Source: WTGU01 sp965200925
GTDB taxonomy: Bacteria > Pseudomonadota > Alphaproteobacteria > UBA828
Assembly: GCA_965200925.1 (NCBI GenBank)
Contig: OZ241738.1
Span: 930,001 to 994,000 of the forward strand
Reading direction: 5' to 3'
DNA: 64,000 nucleotides
This document shows positions 42,323-51,223 of this stretch, piece by piece. The notes under the pieces are model-generated. The model saw only the letters and a list, made by a program, of their open reading frames with translations, was not told where the DNA came from and made no database searches. Numbering within the stretch: position 1 is the first letter of the stretch; the number at the start of each line of letters is the position of its first letter. A program made the translations under genes and the position numbers.

Positions 42323-45300
42323 ATGGCGGCGACGAACGCGCGATTGACGGCGGCGGTTGAGGCGTATTTCGCGGACCTGCGGCGGGTGCGGGCGTCGGGC
42401 GGGGGGACGGAGGAGCGCTCCAGCTACGGGCCGCTCGCGGGGTTGCTGAACGCCGTCGGCGCTTCTCTGAAGCCCAAGGTGTTCTGCGTGCAGGAGCTTG
42501 CCGACCACGGCGCGGGCCATCCCGACTTCGGCCTCTATGCGGCGAAGCAGGTGCAGAAGGGGCGCGCACGGGAGGGCCAGACGCCGGAACGCGGCGTGGT
42601 GGAGGTGAAGACGCCCGGCGACGACGCTTGGGCGACGGCGGCTTCCGATCAGGTAAGCCGCTATTGGGGGCGCTACCGGCTGGTGCTTGTGACCAACACC
42701 CGCGATTTCGTGTTGGTGGGCGAGGATGCGGCGGGGCGGCCCGCGAAGCTGGAGAGCCTGCGCCTGGCGGAGAGCGCGGCGGATTTCGCGCGCCGCCTGG
42801 AGAAGCCGCGGGCCTTCGCCCGCGACGTGGGCGCGGGGCTGGCTGAATATCTCGCGCGTGCACTCGCACACCGGGCGGCGCTGGCGGAGCCGCGGGATTT
42901 GGCATGGTTGCTGGCCTCCTATGCCCGCGACGGCTTGGCGCGGGTGGAGGCGGCCGGCGAGGCGCCGGCGCTGGCTTCGGTGCGCTCCGCTCTGGAAGAG
43001 GCGCTGGGGGTGCGCTTCGAGGGCGCGCGGGGGGCGCGGTTCTTCCGTTCGACGCTGGTGCAGACGCTGTTCTACGGCGTCTTCTCGGCCTGGGTGCTGT
43101 GGGCGCGACAGACCCCGCCGCCGGTGGGCGGGTTCGACTGGCGCACGGCCGTCTGGCATCTGCGCGCCCCGGTGCTGCGGGCGCTGTTCCAGCAGCTTTC
43201 CGACCCCGGTCGCCTGCAACCGTTGGGGCTGGTGGAGGTTCTGGACTGGACGTCCGCCGCGCTGGACCGGGTGGACCGGGCGGCCTTCTTCGGGCGCTTC
43301 GACGAGGGCGCGGCGGTTCCCTACTTCTACGAACCGTTCCTGGAAGCTTTCGATCCCGCGCTGCGCAAGCAGTTGGGGGTCTGGTACACGCCTTCGGAAG
43401 TGGTGCGCTACATGGTGGCGCGTGTGGACCGGGCGTTGCGGGACGATCTGGGCATCGCGGAGGGCTTGGCGGCGGAGCACGTCTACGTGCTGGACCCGTG
43501 CTGCGGGACGGGGGCGTATCTGGCGGAGGTGTTGCGGCGCATCGCGTCCAACCTGGAGGGCCGGGGGTTGGGCGCGCTGGCGGGAGCGCGGGTGAAGCGG
43601 GCGGCGCTGGAGCGTGTGTTCGGGTTCGAGTTGATGCCGGCGCCGTTCGTGGTGGCGCATCTGCAAGTGGGTTTGGCGCTGCGGGAACTGGATGCGCCGT
43701 TGGCAGACGACGGGACGGAACGGGCCGGTGTCTTCCTCACCAATGCCTTGACCGGTTGGGAGCCTCGGGTGACGAAGCCGCTGCCGTTCCCGGAACTGGA
43801 GGAGGAACGGGACCGTGCGGAGCGTGTGAAGCGGGAGGCGCCTGTCCTGGTGGTTCTGGGGAACCCGCCCTACAACGGCTTTGCGGGCTTGGCGGTGGAG
43901 GAGGAGCGGGCGCTTTCGGAGGCGTACCGTTCGACGAAGCGGGTGCGGCGGCCGGAGGGGCAGGGCTTGAACGATCTCTATGTCCGCTTCTTCCGCATGG
44001 CGGAGCGGCGGATTGCCGAGAAGACGGGCCGGGGCGTGGTGTGTTTCATCTCGAACTACTCTTGGCTGGACGGATTGTCGTTCACGGGGATGCGGGAGCG
44101 CTATCTGGAGGCGTTTGATGCGGTGCGGATCGATTGCCTGAACGGGGACAAGTACAAGACGGGGAAGGTTGCGCCGGACGGTTCTCCGGACCCGAGCGTG
44201 TTTTCGACGGAAGGCGACCCGGTCGGCATCCAGGTAGGGACGGCGATTGCGACGCTGGTGCGCAAGGCGGAGCATGAGCCGGCGGGGCGTGTCGGCTTCC
44301 GGCATCTGTGGGGGCGGTCGAAGCGGGCAGACTTGCTGGCGACGGCGGAAGCGGAGCCGGAGGCGCTTTACGAGAGCGTCGCCCCGGCATTGCCTCTGGG
44401 GCTGCCGTTCGTGCGGGCGACGGTGAGCGAGGATTGGTTCGATTGGCCGGCGTTACCCGAGCTGTTCCCCGTGTCGTTCCCCGGTGTTCAGACCAGCCGC
44501 GACGAGTTTCTTGTCGATACAGACCTGGACCGCTTGAAGGCGCGGATCGGGGATTACTTCGACCCCAGCATAAGCCACGAGGAGATCGCCCGGCGCTACC
44601 CGTCGGCGATGAAGGCGACGGTGCGGTTCGACGCCCGCAAGACGCGCGACGCACTGCTTGCAAGGGGAGGGCCGGACGATGCCGGGTTCGTGCGTCATGC
44701 CTACCGGCCGTTCGATACCCGCTGGCTGTATTGGGAGGGGGACGGCGCGCTACTTGACCGCCCACGCCCCGACTATCGATCGCACGTGTTCAAGGACAAC
44801 TTGTGGTTCTGCAATGCGCAGCATGTGCGGAAGGGCGCGGAGGAACCGCAAGCGTATTTCACACGACACATTGGCGCGCGGCACTTGATCGAACGCGGTG
44901 CTAACTGGTTCCCCGCTTGGCTCCGCGCCGACGGCGAAGGCACCCGCCGCCCCAACCTCACCGCCACCGCGCGCCGCTACCTCGACCGCCTGGGTGCGAG
45001 CGTCGAAGACCTGTTCCACCACGTCCTCGCCATCCTCCACGACCCCGCCTACCGCCAAGCCAATGCCGGCGCACTCCGCATGGAATGGCCCCGCATCCCC
45101 CTCCCCGGCTGGCCCGACGGCGGAAGCGACGACGCCGCGGCAACCCTCGCCCGCTCCGCCGAACGCGGCCGCGCACTCGCGGCCCTGCTCGACCCTGAAA
45201 CCCCCGTCCCCGGCGTCACCACCGGCGCCCTGCGCCCGCAAGCCGCCGCCATCGCCGTCCCCACCACCACGCACGGCCGCAACATGACAGGCGACGACTT

Positions 45301-45667
45301 CGCCCTCACCGCCGGCTGGGGCCATCTCGGCACAGGCGGCGCCGTCATGCCCGGCCAAGGCCGCGCCACCGAACGCCCCTACACCCCGGAGGAACGCGCT
45401 GCCCTTGGCGATACGCTCCCCACCACCTTGGGCAACACCACCTTCGACGTGTACTTGAACGCCCGCGCCTTCTGGTGTAATGTCCCCGCCAACGTCTGGC
45501 ACTACAGGCTCGGTGGCTACCAAGTGCTCAAGAAGTGGCTCTCCTACCGCGAACACCCCCTCCTCGCTCGCCCCCTCACCCCCGAGGAGGTCCAGCACTT
45601 CACCGACACCGCGCGACGAGTAGCAGCCCTTTGTCTTGCCGTGAGTGCAAATGGGGATCCACGATAG
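42323..45667 (+). CDS. ISP-type restriction/methyltransferase polypeptide lacking the helicase
   Basis: The 1114-residue protein combines nuclease and adenine methyltransferase parts. The N-terminus has a PD-(D/E)xK core: D68 in HPDFGLYA, then E94-V-K96 in GVVEVKTPGD. Motif I is VLDPCCGTGAYL (about residue 393) and motif IV is GNPPYNGF (about residue 513). The C-terminal region with FDVYLNARAFWCNVPANVWHYRLGGYQVLKKWLSYRE is the type ISP end domain. No Walker or DEAD-box helicase motifs lie between nuclease and methyltransferase, so it is shorter than LlaBIII-like ISP enzymes and resembles type IIG/IIL designs. From about base 44900 the strand composition turns from G-rich to C-rich. AAGGGAAG precedes the ATG. 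Confidence 0.85.
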   Translation: MAATNARLTAAVEAYFADLRRVRASGGGTEERSSYGPLAGLLNAVGASLKPKVFCVQELADHGAGHPDFGLYAAKQVQKGRAREGQTPERGVVEVKTPGDDAWATAASDQVSRYWGRYRLVLVTNTRDFVLVGEDAAGRPAKLESLRLAESAADFARRLEKPRAFARDVGAGLAEYLARALAHRAALAEPRDLAWLLASYARDGLARVEAAGEAPALASVRSALEEALGVRFEGARGARFFRSTLVQTLFYGVFSAWVLWARQTPPPVGGFDWRTAVWHLRAPVLRALFQQLSDPGRLQPLGLVEVLDWTSAALDRVDRAAFFGRFDEGAAVPYFYEPFLEAFDPALRKQLGVWYTPSEVVRYMVARVDRALRDDLGIAEGLAAEHVYVLDPCCGTGAYLAEVLRRIASNLEGRGLGALAGARVKRAALERVFGFELMPAPFVVAHLQVGLALRELDAPLADDGTERAGVFLTNALTGWEPRVTKPLPFPELEEERDRAERVKREAPVLVVLGNPPYNGFAGLAVEEERALSEAYRSTKRVRRPEGQGLNDLYVRFFRMAERRIAEKTGRGVVCFISNYSWLDGLSFTGMRERYLEAFDAVRIDCLNGDKYKTGKVAPDGSPDPSVFSTEGDPVGIQVGTAIATLVRKAEHEPAGRVGFRHLWGRSKRADLLATAEAEPEALYESVAPALPLGLPFVRATVSEDWFDWPALPELFPVSFPGVQTSRDEFLVDTDLDRLKARIGDYFDPSISHEEIARRYPSAMKATVRFDARKTRDALLARGGPDDAGFVRHAYRPFDTRWLYWEGDGALLDRPRPDYRSHVFKDNLWFCNAQHVRKGAEEPQAYFTRHIGARHLIERGANWFPAWLRADGEGTRRPNLTATARRYLDRLGASVEDLFHHVLAILHDPAYRQANAGALRMEWPRIPLPGWPDGGSDDAAATLARSAERGRALAALLDPETPVPGVTTGALRPQAAAIAVPTTTHGRNMTGDDFALTAGWGHLGTGGAVMPGQGRATERPYTPEERAALGDTLPTTLGNTTFDVYLNARAFWCNVPANVWHYRLGGYQVLKKWLSYREHPLLARPLTPEEVQHFTDTARRVAALCLAVSANGDPR

Positions 45668-45686
45668 CCTCTTGAAAGAGCGATCT

Positions 45687-46367
45687 ATGGCAAAATCGAT
45701 ACCTGAAAGAATCAGGAAGAAAATATACCAAGAGAGCGGCATGGCCTGTTCGAGATGCGGAGAGGAAGATGTCGCGACTTTTGAAATTCACCACATCAAG
45801 CCGATTTCCGAAGGAGGGAAAAACGAAGAGAGCAATTTAATTTTGTTTTGTTCTAATTGCCATTCCAAGGTAACGCATGGCGAAATCAAGACATCAGAGA
45901 TTTTGAAATTGAAAAAATCACTTCGTAACGCCAATCGATCGCATAAGACTGAAAGCGTATCGAGCAACGTCATTAATTTCCCGAGAGGGATAAACCAAGG
46001 TACTATAGCCAATGTAGTGAACAAGACGGAGATAGTGACTCAGAGCAAAACGGTGAGAGTAAATCCACCTGATGGATCCATTGCGTCCAATCTAATGCAT
46101 AAGAATTACATAAAACATCTTATCGACAGATATCACAAGTTCAAAGAATCTGACGTTGGACGTGAAGGAATGAAATATAGTATCTTGTATGGTTCAATAA
46201 AGAGGAGATTTGGAGCCAAATGGGATATGATTCCGATGGAGAGATTTGATGAGATATCTGAATTTCTTCAGCAACGGATAGACGGAACGATTCTTGGAAA
46301 AACTCGTAAATCCAGAAGACAAAAGAACTATTCCACATTTTCGGAATTCTGCGACAAGCATGGCTGA
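45687..46367 (+). CDS. HNH endonuclease, AT-rich, probably acquired
   Basis: The 226-residue protein has an N-terminal HNH domain: zinc-binding CSRCG, the core FEIHHIKPISEGGKNEESNLI and a second LFCSNCH. A central Asn/Ser-rich region links to a C-terminal helical part (FGAKWDMIPMERFDEISEFLQQRI). The base composition is very different from the surroundings: 23 of 60 bases are G or C in 45841-45900. The ATG at 45687 follows GAAAGAG; in-frame starts at 45645 and 45651 overlap the preceding gene. It lies 19 bp after the ISP enzyme, so it may be a cargo or partner of that defence gene. Confidence 0.85.
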   Translation: MAKSIPERIRKKIYQESGMACSRCGEEDVATFEIHHIKPISEGGKNEESNLILFCSNCHSKVTHGEIKTSEILKLKKSLRNANRSHKTESVSSNVINFPRGINQGTIANVVNKTEIVTQSKTVRVNPPDGSIASNLMHKNYIKHLIDRYHKFKESDVGREGMKYSILYGSIKRRFGAKWDMIPMERFDEISEFLQQRIDGTILGKTRKSRRQKNYSTFSEFCDKHG

Positions 46368-46368
46368 A

Positions 46369-46397
46369 TTGTCCTGGTTTCGCGGCATCGGTAGGAT
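46369..46397 (+). promoter_or_regulatory. promoter of the beta-hydroxyacid dehydrogenase gene
   Basis: TTGTCC (46369-46374) and TAGGAT (46392-46397) are 17 bp apart, right after the HNH gene stop and 43 bp before the ATG at 46440. Confidence 0.5.
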
Positions 46398-46439
46398 GGG
46401 GCGCCGCAACAAGGCGGCAGAAAAGGGAGAGCGAGCGAC

Positions 46440-47324
46440 ATGGGCGACGACGCGGGAACCAAGGTGGCGTTTCTCGGGCTGGGGGTGATGGGGTTCCCCA
46501 TGGCGGGGCATCTCGCCAGGGCCGGCGGCGCGGTCACGGTCTATAACCGGACGGCGGCCAAGGCCGAGGCGTGGACCGGAACCCACCGGGGCCGCACCGC
46601 CGCAACCCCCGCCGCCGCCGCCGAAGGCGCCGAGATCGTCTTCGCCTGCGTCGGCGCCGACGACGACCTGCGCGCGATCGTCCACGGCCCCGACGGCGCC
46701 CTCGCCGGCATGGCGGAAGGCGCGCTCTTCGTCGACCACACGACCGCTTCCGCCAACGTCGCCCGCGAGACCCACGCCGCCGCCGGGGAACGCGGCCTGG
46801 GCTTCCTCGACGCGCCGGTCTCCGGCGGGCAGGCCGGCGCCGAAAACGGCGTGCTGACGGTGATGGTCGGCGGCGACGCGGCCGATTTCGCCCGTGCGCG
46901 CCCGGTCATGGACGCCTATGCCCGCAACGTGACCCACATGGGCCCCGTCGGGAACGGCCAGCTCACCAAGATGGTGAACCAGATCTGCATCGCCGGCGTC
47001 GTGCAGGGCCTGGCCGAGGGGCTCAACTTCGCCCAGCGCGCCGGGCTCGACGGCGAAACGGTGCTGGAAGTGATCTCGAAAGGCGCGGCCCAGTCATGGC
47101 AGATGGAGAACCGCGGCGCGACGATGCTGGAGGGCGCCTTCGAATTCGGCTTCGCCGTCGACTGGATGCGCAAGGACCTGCGCCTCTGCTTCGAGGAAGC
47201 CCGGAAGAACGGCGCGCTCCTCCCCTTGTCGATGCTGGTCGATCAGTTCTACGCTCGCGTCCAGCAGCGCGGCGGCAAGCGCTGGGACACGTCGAGCCTG
47301 ATCCACCTGCTCCAGAACGTCTGA
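46440..47324 (+). CDS. 3-hydroxyisobutyrate dehydrogenase-family oxidoreductase
   Basis: The 294-residue NAD(P)-dependent enzyme belongs to the beta-hydroxyacid dehydrogenase family. The Rossmann motif is FLGLGVMGFPMAGHL, followed by the substrate-binding block DAPVSGGQAGAENGVLTVMVGG and the catalytic lysine in GNGQLTKMVNQ. The C-terminal all-helical domain includes DWMRKDLRLCFEEA. Possible substrates are 3-hydroxyisobutyrate, tartronate semialdehyde or L-threonate-type acids; the nearby D-erythronate-dehydrogenase-like gene makes a sugar-acid route plausible but unproven. GGAGAGCGAGC precedes the ATG. Confidence 0.91.
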   Translation: MGDDAGTKVAFLGLGVMGFPMAGHLARAGGAVTVYNRTAAKAEAWTGTHRGRTAATPAAAAEGAEIVFACVGADDDLRAIVHGPDGALAGMAEGALFVDHTTASANVARETHAAAGERGLGFLDAPVSGGQAGAENGVLTVMVGGDAADFARARPVMDAYARNVTHMGPVGNGQLTKMVNQICIAGVVQGLAEGLNFAQRAGLDGETVLEVISKGAAQSWQMENRGATMLEGAFEFGFAVDWMRKDLRLCFEEARKNGALLPLSMLVDQFYARVQQRGGKRWDTSSLIHLLQNV

Positions 47325-47343
47325 CCGCGCCGGGCGGCGCCGG

Positions 47344-47763
47344 CTACTCCACGATGATCGCGATCCTCTCCGAGACCACCGGCGGCGCGTGCGGAACATG
47401 GCTCCAATCCCCCAGGAGCAACTGGAGGGTGTGCGGCCCGGGCGGGAGCACGATGACGGCTTCCGTCTGCCCGCCGCCGAAGTGCAGGTGGTTGTCGTCG
47501 GTCGGAATCGGCTCGTCCAGGGGCGGCAGCGGCGCATCGATGATCAGGTGATGATGCCCCGTGTTTTCGTGCTCGACCCCGGCCGGTGCCACGCCCATGC
47601 CCGACAGGCCGAAGCGCACGGTCACCGGGCCGCGCACCACGGCGCCGTCCGCCGGCGCGAGGATGGTGAGCCGGGCGCCTTCCGGCGCGGGCGTGCCGGC
47701 GAGCACGGCGGCGCCCGCGTGAAGGGCGCATGCGGCGAGCGCGGCGGCAAGAAAGCCTTTCAC
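47344..47763 (-). CDS. DUF4399 domain protein, exported
   Basis: The 139-residue protein has a signal peptide (about residues 1-22, ending near AVLAGTPAPEG) and one DUF4399 domain. The histidine-rich blocks ENTGHHHLIID and DDNHLHFGGGQTEAVIVLPPG are characteristic and suggest metal or copper binding in the periplasm, although the function is not established. The GTG at 47763 lies 1 bp past the preceding ATPase stop, so it is translated with that operon. It converges with the hydroxyacid dehydrogenase gene. Confidence 0.84.
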   Translation of the reverse strand: MKGFLAAALAACALHAGAAVLAGTPAPEGARLTILAPADGAVVRGPVTVRFGLSGMGVAPAGVEHENTGHHHLIIDAPLPPLDEPIPTDDNHLHFGGGQTEAVIVLPPGPHTLQLLLGDWSHVPHAPPVVSERIAIIVE

Positions 47764-47764
47764 G

Positions 47765-48847
47765 TCATGCCTCTCTGCGGGCAGAGCAGATCAACGCGCC
47801 CGTCTCCCCGTGGAACAGGTGGCAGCGGTCGGGAGCGACCGCCAGCCCGACCGGCGCGCCGAGGGTGAAGCGCGGCTGCCCCGGCGCCTGCACCTTGAGG
47901 AGGCGCTCGCCCGCGCTCACGTCGACGATGGTGAAGGCGCCGAGCGGCTCGACCTCGTAGATGGTCGCCTCGATGCCGCCGGCACCGCCGGAAGCGTCGA
48001 TCTCCACGTCCTCGGGCCGCACCGCGAGGGTCGCCGGGCCGGCCACCGTCACGCCGTCGAAGCCGAGCGAGAACGGCGCGGCGCGCCCCTCGAAGCGGCC
48101 GCTCCCGTCCAGCGCTCCCTCGATGAAATTCATCGGCGGTGCGCCGATCAATTCGGCGACGTAGCGGCTGTTGGGCGTGTCGTAGATCTCCGCCGGGGTC
48201 CCGACTTGGCGGATCGCGCCCGCCTCCATGACGGCGATGCGGTCGGCGATGGACATCGCCTCTTCCTGGTCATGGGTGACATAGACGAGCGTGTGGCCGA
48301 GCTCGCGCTGGAGGCGCTTGAGTTCCACCCGCATTTCCTCGCGCAGGCGCGCGTCGAGGGCGGCGATCGGCTCGTCCATGAGGAAGGCCGCCGGCTCGCG
48401 CACCAGGGCGCGGCCGATGGCGACGCGCTGCCGCTCGCCCCCGCTCAGATGCGCCGGCAGCTTGTCGAGAAGCGGTGCGATGCGCAGGGTCTCCGCCACC
48501 TCCGCCACGCGGCGCGCGATCGTCGCCTTGTCGAGCCTCCGCTCGACCAGCGGGAAGGCGAGATTCTGGCGGGCCGTCATGTGCGGGAAGAGCGCCAGAT
48601 TCTGGAACACCATGGCGAGGTTGCGCTCCTTCGGCCCCAGGTCGCCGACGGGCGTGCCGCCGATGAGGACGGTGCCCGTGTCGGGCGCGACCAGCCCCAG
48701 CAGGAGGCGCAGGATCGTCGTCTTGCCCGAGCTGGGCGGGCCGAAGACGCAGTGGAACTCGTTGTCCTCGACCACGAGATCGACGTCCCTCACGGCGACG
48801 GTCCGGCCGTAGGACTTGCTGACGCCCCTGAGCTCGAGCCGGGCCAT
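47765..48847 (-). CDS. ABC transporter ATPase, MalK/UgpC-like (GlpS/GlpT-type pair member)
   Basis: This 360-residue cytoplasmic ATPase has Walker A GPPSSGKTT (residues 36-44), Q-loop MVFQNLALFPHM, a normal signature LSGGERQRVAIGRAL, Walker B AFLMDEPIAALDA and H-loop VTHDQEEAMS. The C-terminal third has the OB-fold/TOBE regulatory domain of sugar-type importers (LAVRPEDVEID). It sits 3 bp after a second ATPase of similar length. Paired, non-identical ATPases of this kind are known from the glycerol importer GlpS/GlpT, but no permease or binding-protein gene is nearby. Confidence 0.9.
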   Translation of the reverse strand: MARLELRGVSKSYGRTVAVRDVDLVVEDNEFHCVFGPPSSGKTTILRLLLGLVAPDTGTVLIGGTPVGDLGPKERNLAMVFQNLALFPHMTARQNLAFPLVERRLDKATIARRVAEVAETLRIAPLLDKLPAHLSGGERQRVAIGRALVREPAAFLMDEPIAALDARLREEMRVELKRLQRELGHTLVYVTHDQEEAMSIADRIAVMEAGAIRQVGTPAEIYDTPNSRYVAELIGAPPMNFIEGALDGSGRFEGRAAPFSLGFDGVTVAGPATLAVRPEDVEIDASGGAGGIEATIYEVEPLGAFTIVDVSAGERLLKVQAPGQPRFTLGAPVGLAVAPDRCHLFHGETGALICSARREA

Positions 48848-48850
48848 CCC

Positions 48851-49954
48851 CTACCCCGCCCCGAGCGCGAGGCCCGTCCCGGCGTCGAACAGATGGCACT
48901 TGCCGCGGGGCAGAGCCGCCTTGACCGGGGCGCCGAGCGCGGCCCGGTAATGCTTGCCCTTGGCGACCTTCATCCGGCGCGCGCCGGCGGCGACGTGGAC
49001 GATGGTGCGCGGGCCGATCGGCTCGATGAAGGTGACCGTCATGTCGATGCCGGGGCCGGAATCGTCGGGCGGCCGGAGCGCCACGTCCTCGGGCCGGGCG
49101 CCGAAGACGAGGTCCGCGCCCCGCGCCGCCTTGCAGCGCCGCTTCAGGTCATCGTCCTCCACGGCGGCGGTCCCGCCCTCGCCGAAATCGAGCGCGTAAG
49201 CGCCGGCGCCGCCGGTGAGCGTGCACGGCACCAGGTTCATGCTGGGGCTGCCCATGAAATTGGCCACGAAGACGTTGCGCGGCTCGTTGTAGACCTCGAT
49301 CGGCGAGCCGTATTGCTGGAGCACGCCCAGGTCCATCACGGCGATGCGGTCGGCCAGGCTCATCGCCTCGATCTGGTCATGGGTGACGTAGACCATGGTC
49401 TGCTGAAAGCGGTGCTGGAGATGCTTGAGCTCGGTCCGCATGAAGGCGCGGAAGGCGGCGTCGAGATTGCTCAGCGGCTCGTCCAGGAGGAAGATCTCGG
49501 GCTCGGTGATGGCCGAGCGGCCGATGGCGACCTTCTGGAGCTCGTTGACGCTGAGCTTCGCCGTCGGCCAGTCGAGCCGGTCCTCGAGGCGCATCAGCGT
49601 CGCCATCGCCGCGACGCGGCGGTCGATCTCGGCGCGGGCGAAGCCGCGCACCCGCAGCCCGAACGCCAGGTTCCGGCGCACCGAGAGGTGGGTGAAGACG
49701 GCGTAGTTCTGGAAGACGAAGCCGACCTTGCGCTTGTTGGCGGGCACCGCGCGCATGTCGCGGCCGTCGAAGAGGATGCGCCCGTCCGACGGCTCCTCGA
49801 TGCCGGCGATCATGTTCATCGTCGTGGTCTTGCCGCACCCGGAGGGCCCGAGCAGCGCGACGAATTCCTTGTCGGCGATCTCCAGGTCCAGGGCGGCGAC
49901 CGCCGTCAGGCCGCCGAAACGCTTGGTCAGGCCGACCAGGGAAATCGCCGCCAT
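48851..49954 (-). CDS. ABC transporter ATPase with degenerate signature motif
   Basis: The 367-residue ATPase has Walker A GPSGCGKTT (residues 36-44), Q-loop FVFQNYAVFTHL, Walker B IFLLDEPLSNLDA and H-loop VTHDQIEAMS. The ABC signature is LSVNELQKVAIGRS (residues 134-147) and lacks the two glycines of LSGGQ. If it pairs with the neighbouring ATPase, one of the two nucleotide sites would be weakened. The C-terminal TOBE domain is present (FGARPEDVALRPP). It starts 12 bp after the D-threonine-aldolase-like gene, so these genes form one operon. Confidence 0.88.
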   Translation of the reverse strand: MAAISLVGLTKRFGGLTAVAALDLEIADKEFVALLGPSGCGKTTTMNMIAGIEEPSDGRILFDGRDMRAVPANKRKVGFVFQNYAVFTHLSVRRNLAFGLRVRGFARAEIDRRVAAMATLMRLEDRLDWPTAKLSVNELQKVAIGRSAITEPEIFLLDEPLSNLDAAFRAFMRTELKHLQHRFQQTMVYVTHDQIEAMSLADRIAVMDLGVLQQYGSPIEVYNEPRNVFVANFMGSPSMNLVPCTLTGGAGAYALDFGEGGTAAVEDDDLKRRCKAARGADLVFGARPEDVALRPPDDSGPGIDMTVTFIEPIGPRTIVHVAAGARRMKVAKGKHYRAALGAPVKAALPRGKCHLFDAGTGLALGAG

Positions 49955-49966
49955 CGGCGCGCCGCC

Positions 49967-51112
49967 CTAATGGCGCCCGCGGGCCTCGATCGGCCATATG
50001 TCGACCAAGGTGTCGCCGCGGACGCAGTGGTAGTGGTCGTAGAGGTTCACCGTCGGGTCGCAGTGCGGGACGATGCATTCCAGCGCCGCGCCGACGGCGA
50101 GGCGCTCGTTGGCGCCCGCGAACACGATGCGGCCGTGCTCGTCGCCGAAATGCTCGTAACGGGCGCCGATGGGGACGCCCACATGGAAGCGCGGGAGCGG
50201 CCCGTCCGTGGCGAAGCATTTGAGGCCCGCGTCCATGGTCGCGCTGCCGTCGTGGCTGGCCGAGACCACGGTGGAGCGGACGAAGAGCGCTGGTTCGAAG
50301 CGCCAGCCGCCCGCGTCCCGCGCGCCCACGTCGAGATATTCGACGTCCATCACGACATAGGAACCAACCTGGAGCTCCGTCAACAATCCGGCCTCCGGGT
50401 CGATGTCATGGGTGCCGGTGCCGGCGCCGGAGACGATCGGCACCTCGATGCCCCGCGCGAGGAGCCCGTCGCGCGCCTCCCGCAGCGGCGCCAGATCGTC
50501 ATGCGAAGCCTTGCGGCGGGCGGTGAACGACTCGATGTGCTGGACATGCCCGGCATAGCCCTGGAGCCCGGCGAAGCGCAGGCTGCCGCTCGCCTCCGCC
50601 GCCGCCGCCAGGGCCACGGCCGCCTCGGCGTTGCGCGCGCCGGTGCGGTGGAGCCCGACGTCCACGTCGACCACCACGTTCAGCACCAGCGCCGACGCCT
50701 CCGCCGCCGCTTCGAGCGCGCGCAGGTTGCCCATGTCGTCCACCGCCACCATGAGCGATTCGTTGCGCCCGCGAAGCGCCATCAGGCGCGCGATCTTGGC
50801 CGGCGCGACGACGGGCGAGGTGACGAGGAGCCCGTCGATCCCGCCCGCCGCCATCGCCTCCGCCTCGCCCAGGGTGGCGCAGCAGATGCCGAGCGCGCCC
50901 GCCTCGCATTGAAGGCGGGCGATGCGCAGGCTCTTGTGCGTCTTCGCGTGGGGGCGGAGGGCCACGCTGTGGGCTTTCGCGTGCGCCGCCATCGCCGCGA
51001 TGTTGCGCTCCATCGCGTCCAGGTCGAGCAGCAGCGCCGGCGTGATCAGCCGCGCCCGCGACTCGCGCTCGTCGATCAGGAAGGCGTTTGGCCCTTGATC
51101 GGCTGAGACCAT
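49967..51112 (-). CDS. D-threonine aldolase/D-serine dehydratase-like PLP enzyme (DSD1 family)
   Basis: The 381-residue protein has the alanine-racemase-like barrel: the PLP lysine lies in LRPHAKTHKS near the N-terminus, and the phosphate-binding turns are in VDVDVGLHRTGA and SGAGTGTHDID. The C-terminal D-Ser dehydratase-like domain holds the metal pair in CIVPHCDPTVNLYD and ends with VDIWPIEARG. Such enzymes cleave D-beta-hydroxy amino acids or dehydrate D-serine. The ATG at 51112 was chosen; upstream is the divergent spacer. The downstream ABC ATPases and the divergent D-erythronate-dehydrogenase-like gene suggest a hydroxy-acid or hydroxy-amino-acid pathway. Confidence 0.88.
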   Translation of the reverse strand: MVSADQGPNAFLIDERESRARLITPALLLDLDAMERNIAAMAAHAKAHSVALRPHAKTHKSLRIARLQCEAGALGICCATLGEAEAMAAGGIDGLLVTSPVVAPAKIARLMALRGRNESLMVAVDDMGNLRALEAAAEASALVLNVVVDVDVGLHRTGARNAEAAVALAAAAEASGSLRFAGLQGYAGHVQHIESFTARRKASHDDLAPLREARDGLLARGIEVPIVSGAGTGTHDIDPEAGLLTELQVGSYVVMDVEYLDVGARDAGGWRFEPALFVRSTVVSASHDGSATMDAGLKCFATDGPLPRFHVGVPIGARYEHFGDEHGRIVFAGANERLAVGAALECIVPHCDPTVNLYDHYHCVRGDTLVDIWPIEARGRH

Positions 51113-51175
51113 CTCGTGCTCTCCCGTCGCTGAAGGCGCGCGTGCCCGGCCATCATCGACATACCGGCCTGCCCT

Positions 51176-51205
51176 GCAACAGGATATGTTGCGGGCCGCG
51201 CAACG
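51176..51205. promoter_or_regulatory. inverted repeats in a divergent spacer, likely operator
   Basis: GCAACA (51176-51181), spacer GGATA and TGTTGC (51187-51192) are a perfect 6-bp inverted repeat. GTTGC (51188-51192) also pairs with GCAAC downstream (about 51200-51204). The cluster is between the DSD1-like and epimerase starts, suitable for one regulator controlling both. Confidence 0.5.
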
Positions 51206-51223
51206 GTGCCGGGGGAGGCTCGC

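Noticed and set aside
40343..44305. 1320-codon open frame opposite the acyl-CoA ligase and ISP enzyme
   Set aside because: It is rich in Arg, His and Pro with no domain, and crosses three real genes.
47810..51106. 1098-codon open frame opposite the ABC ATPases and DSD1-like gene
   Set aside because: It is the mirror of strongly motif-bearing genes; no motif of its own.
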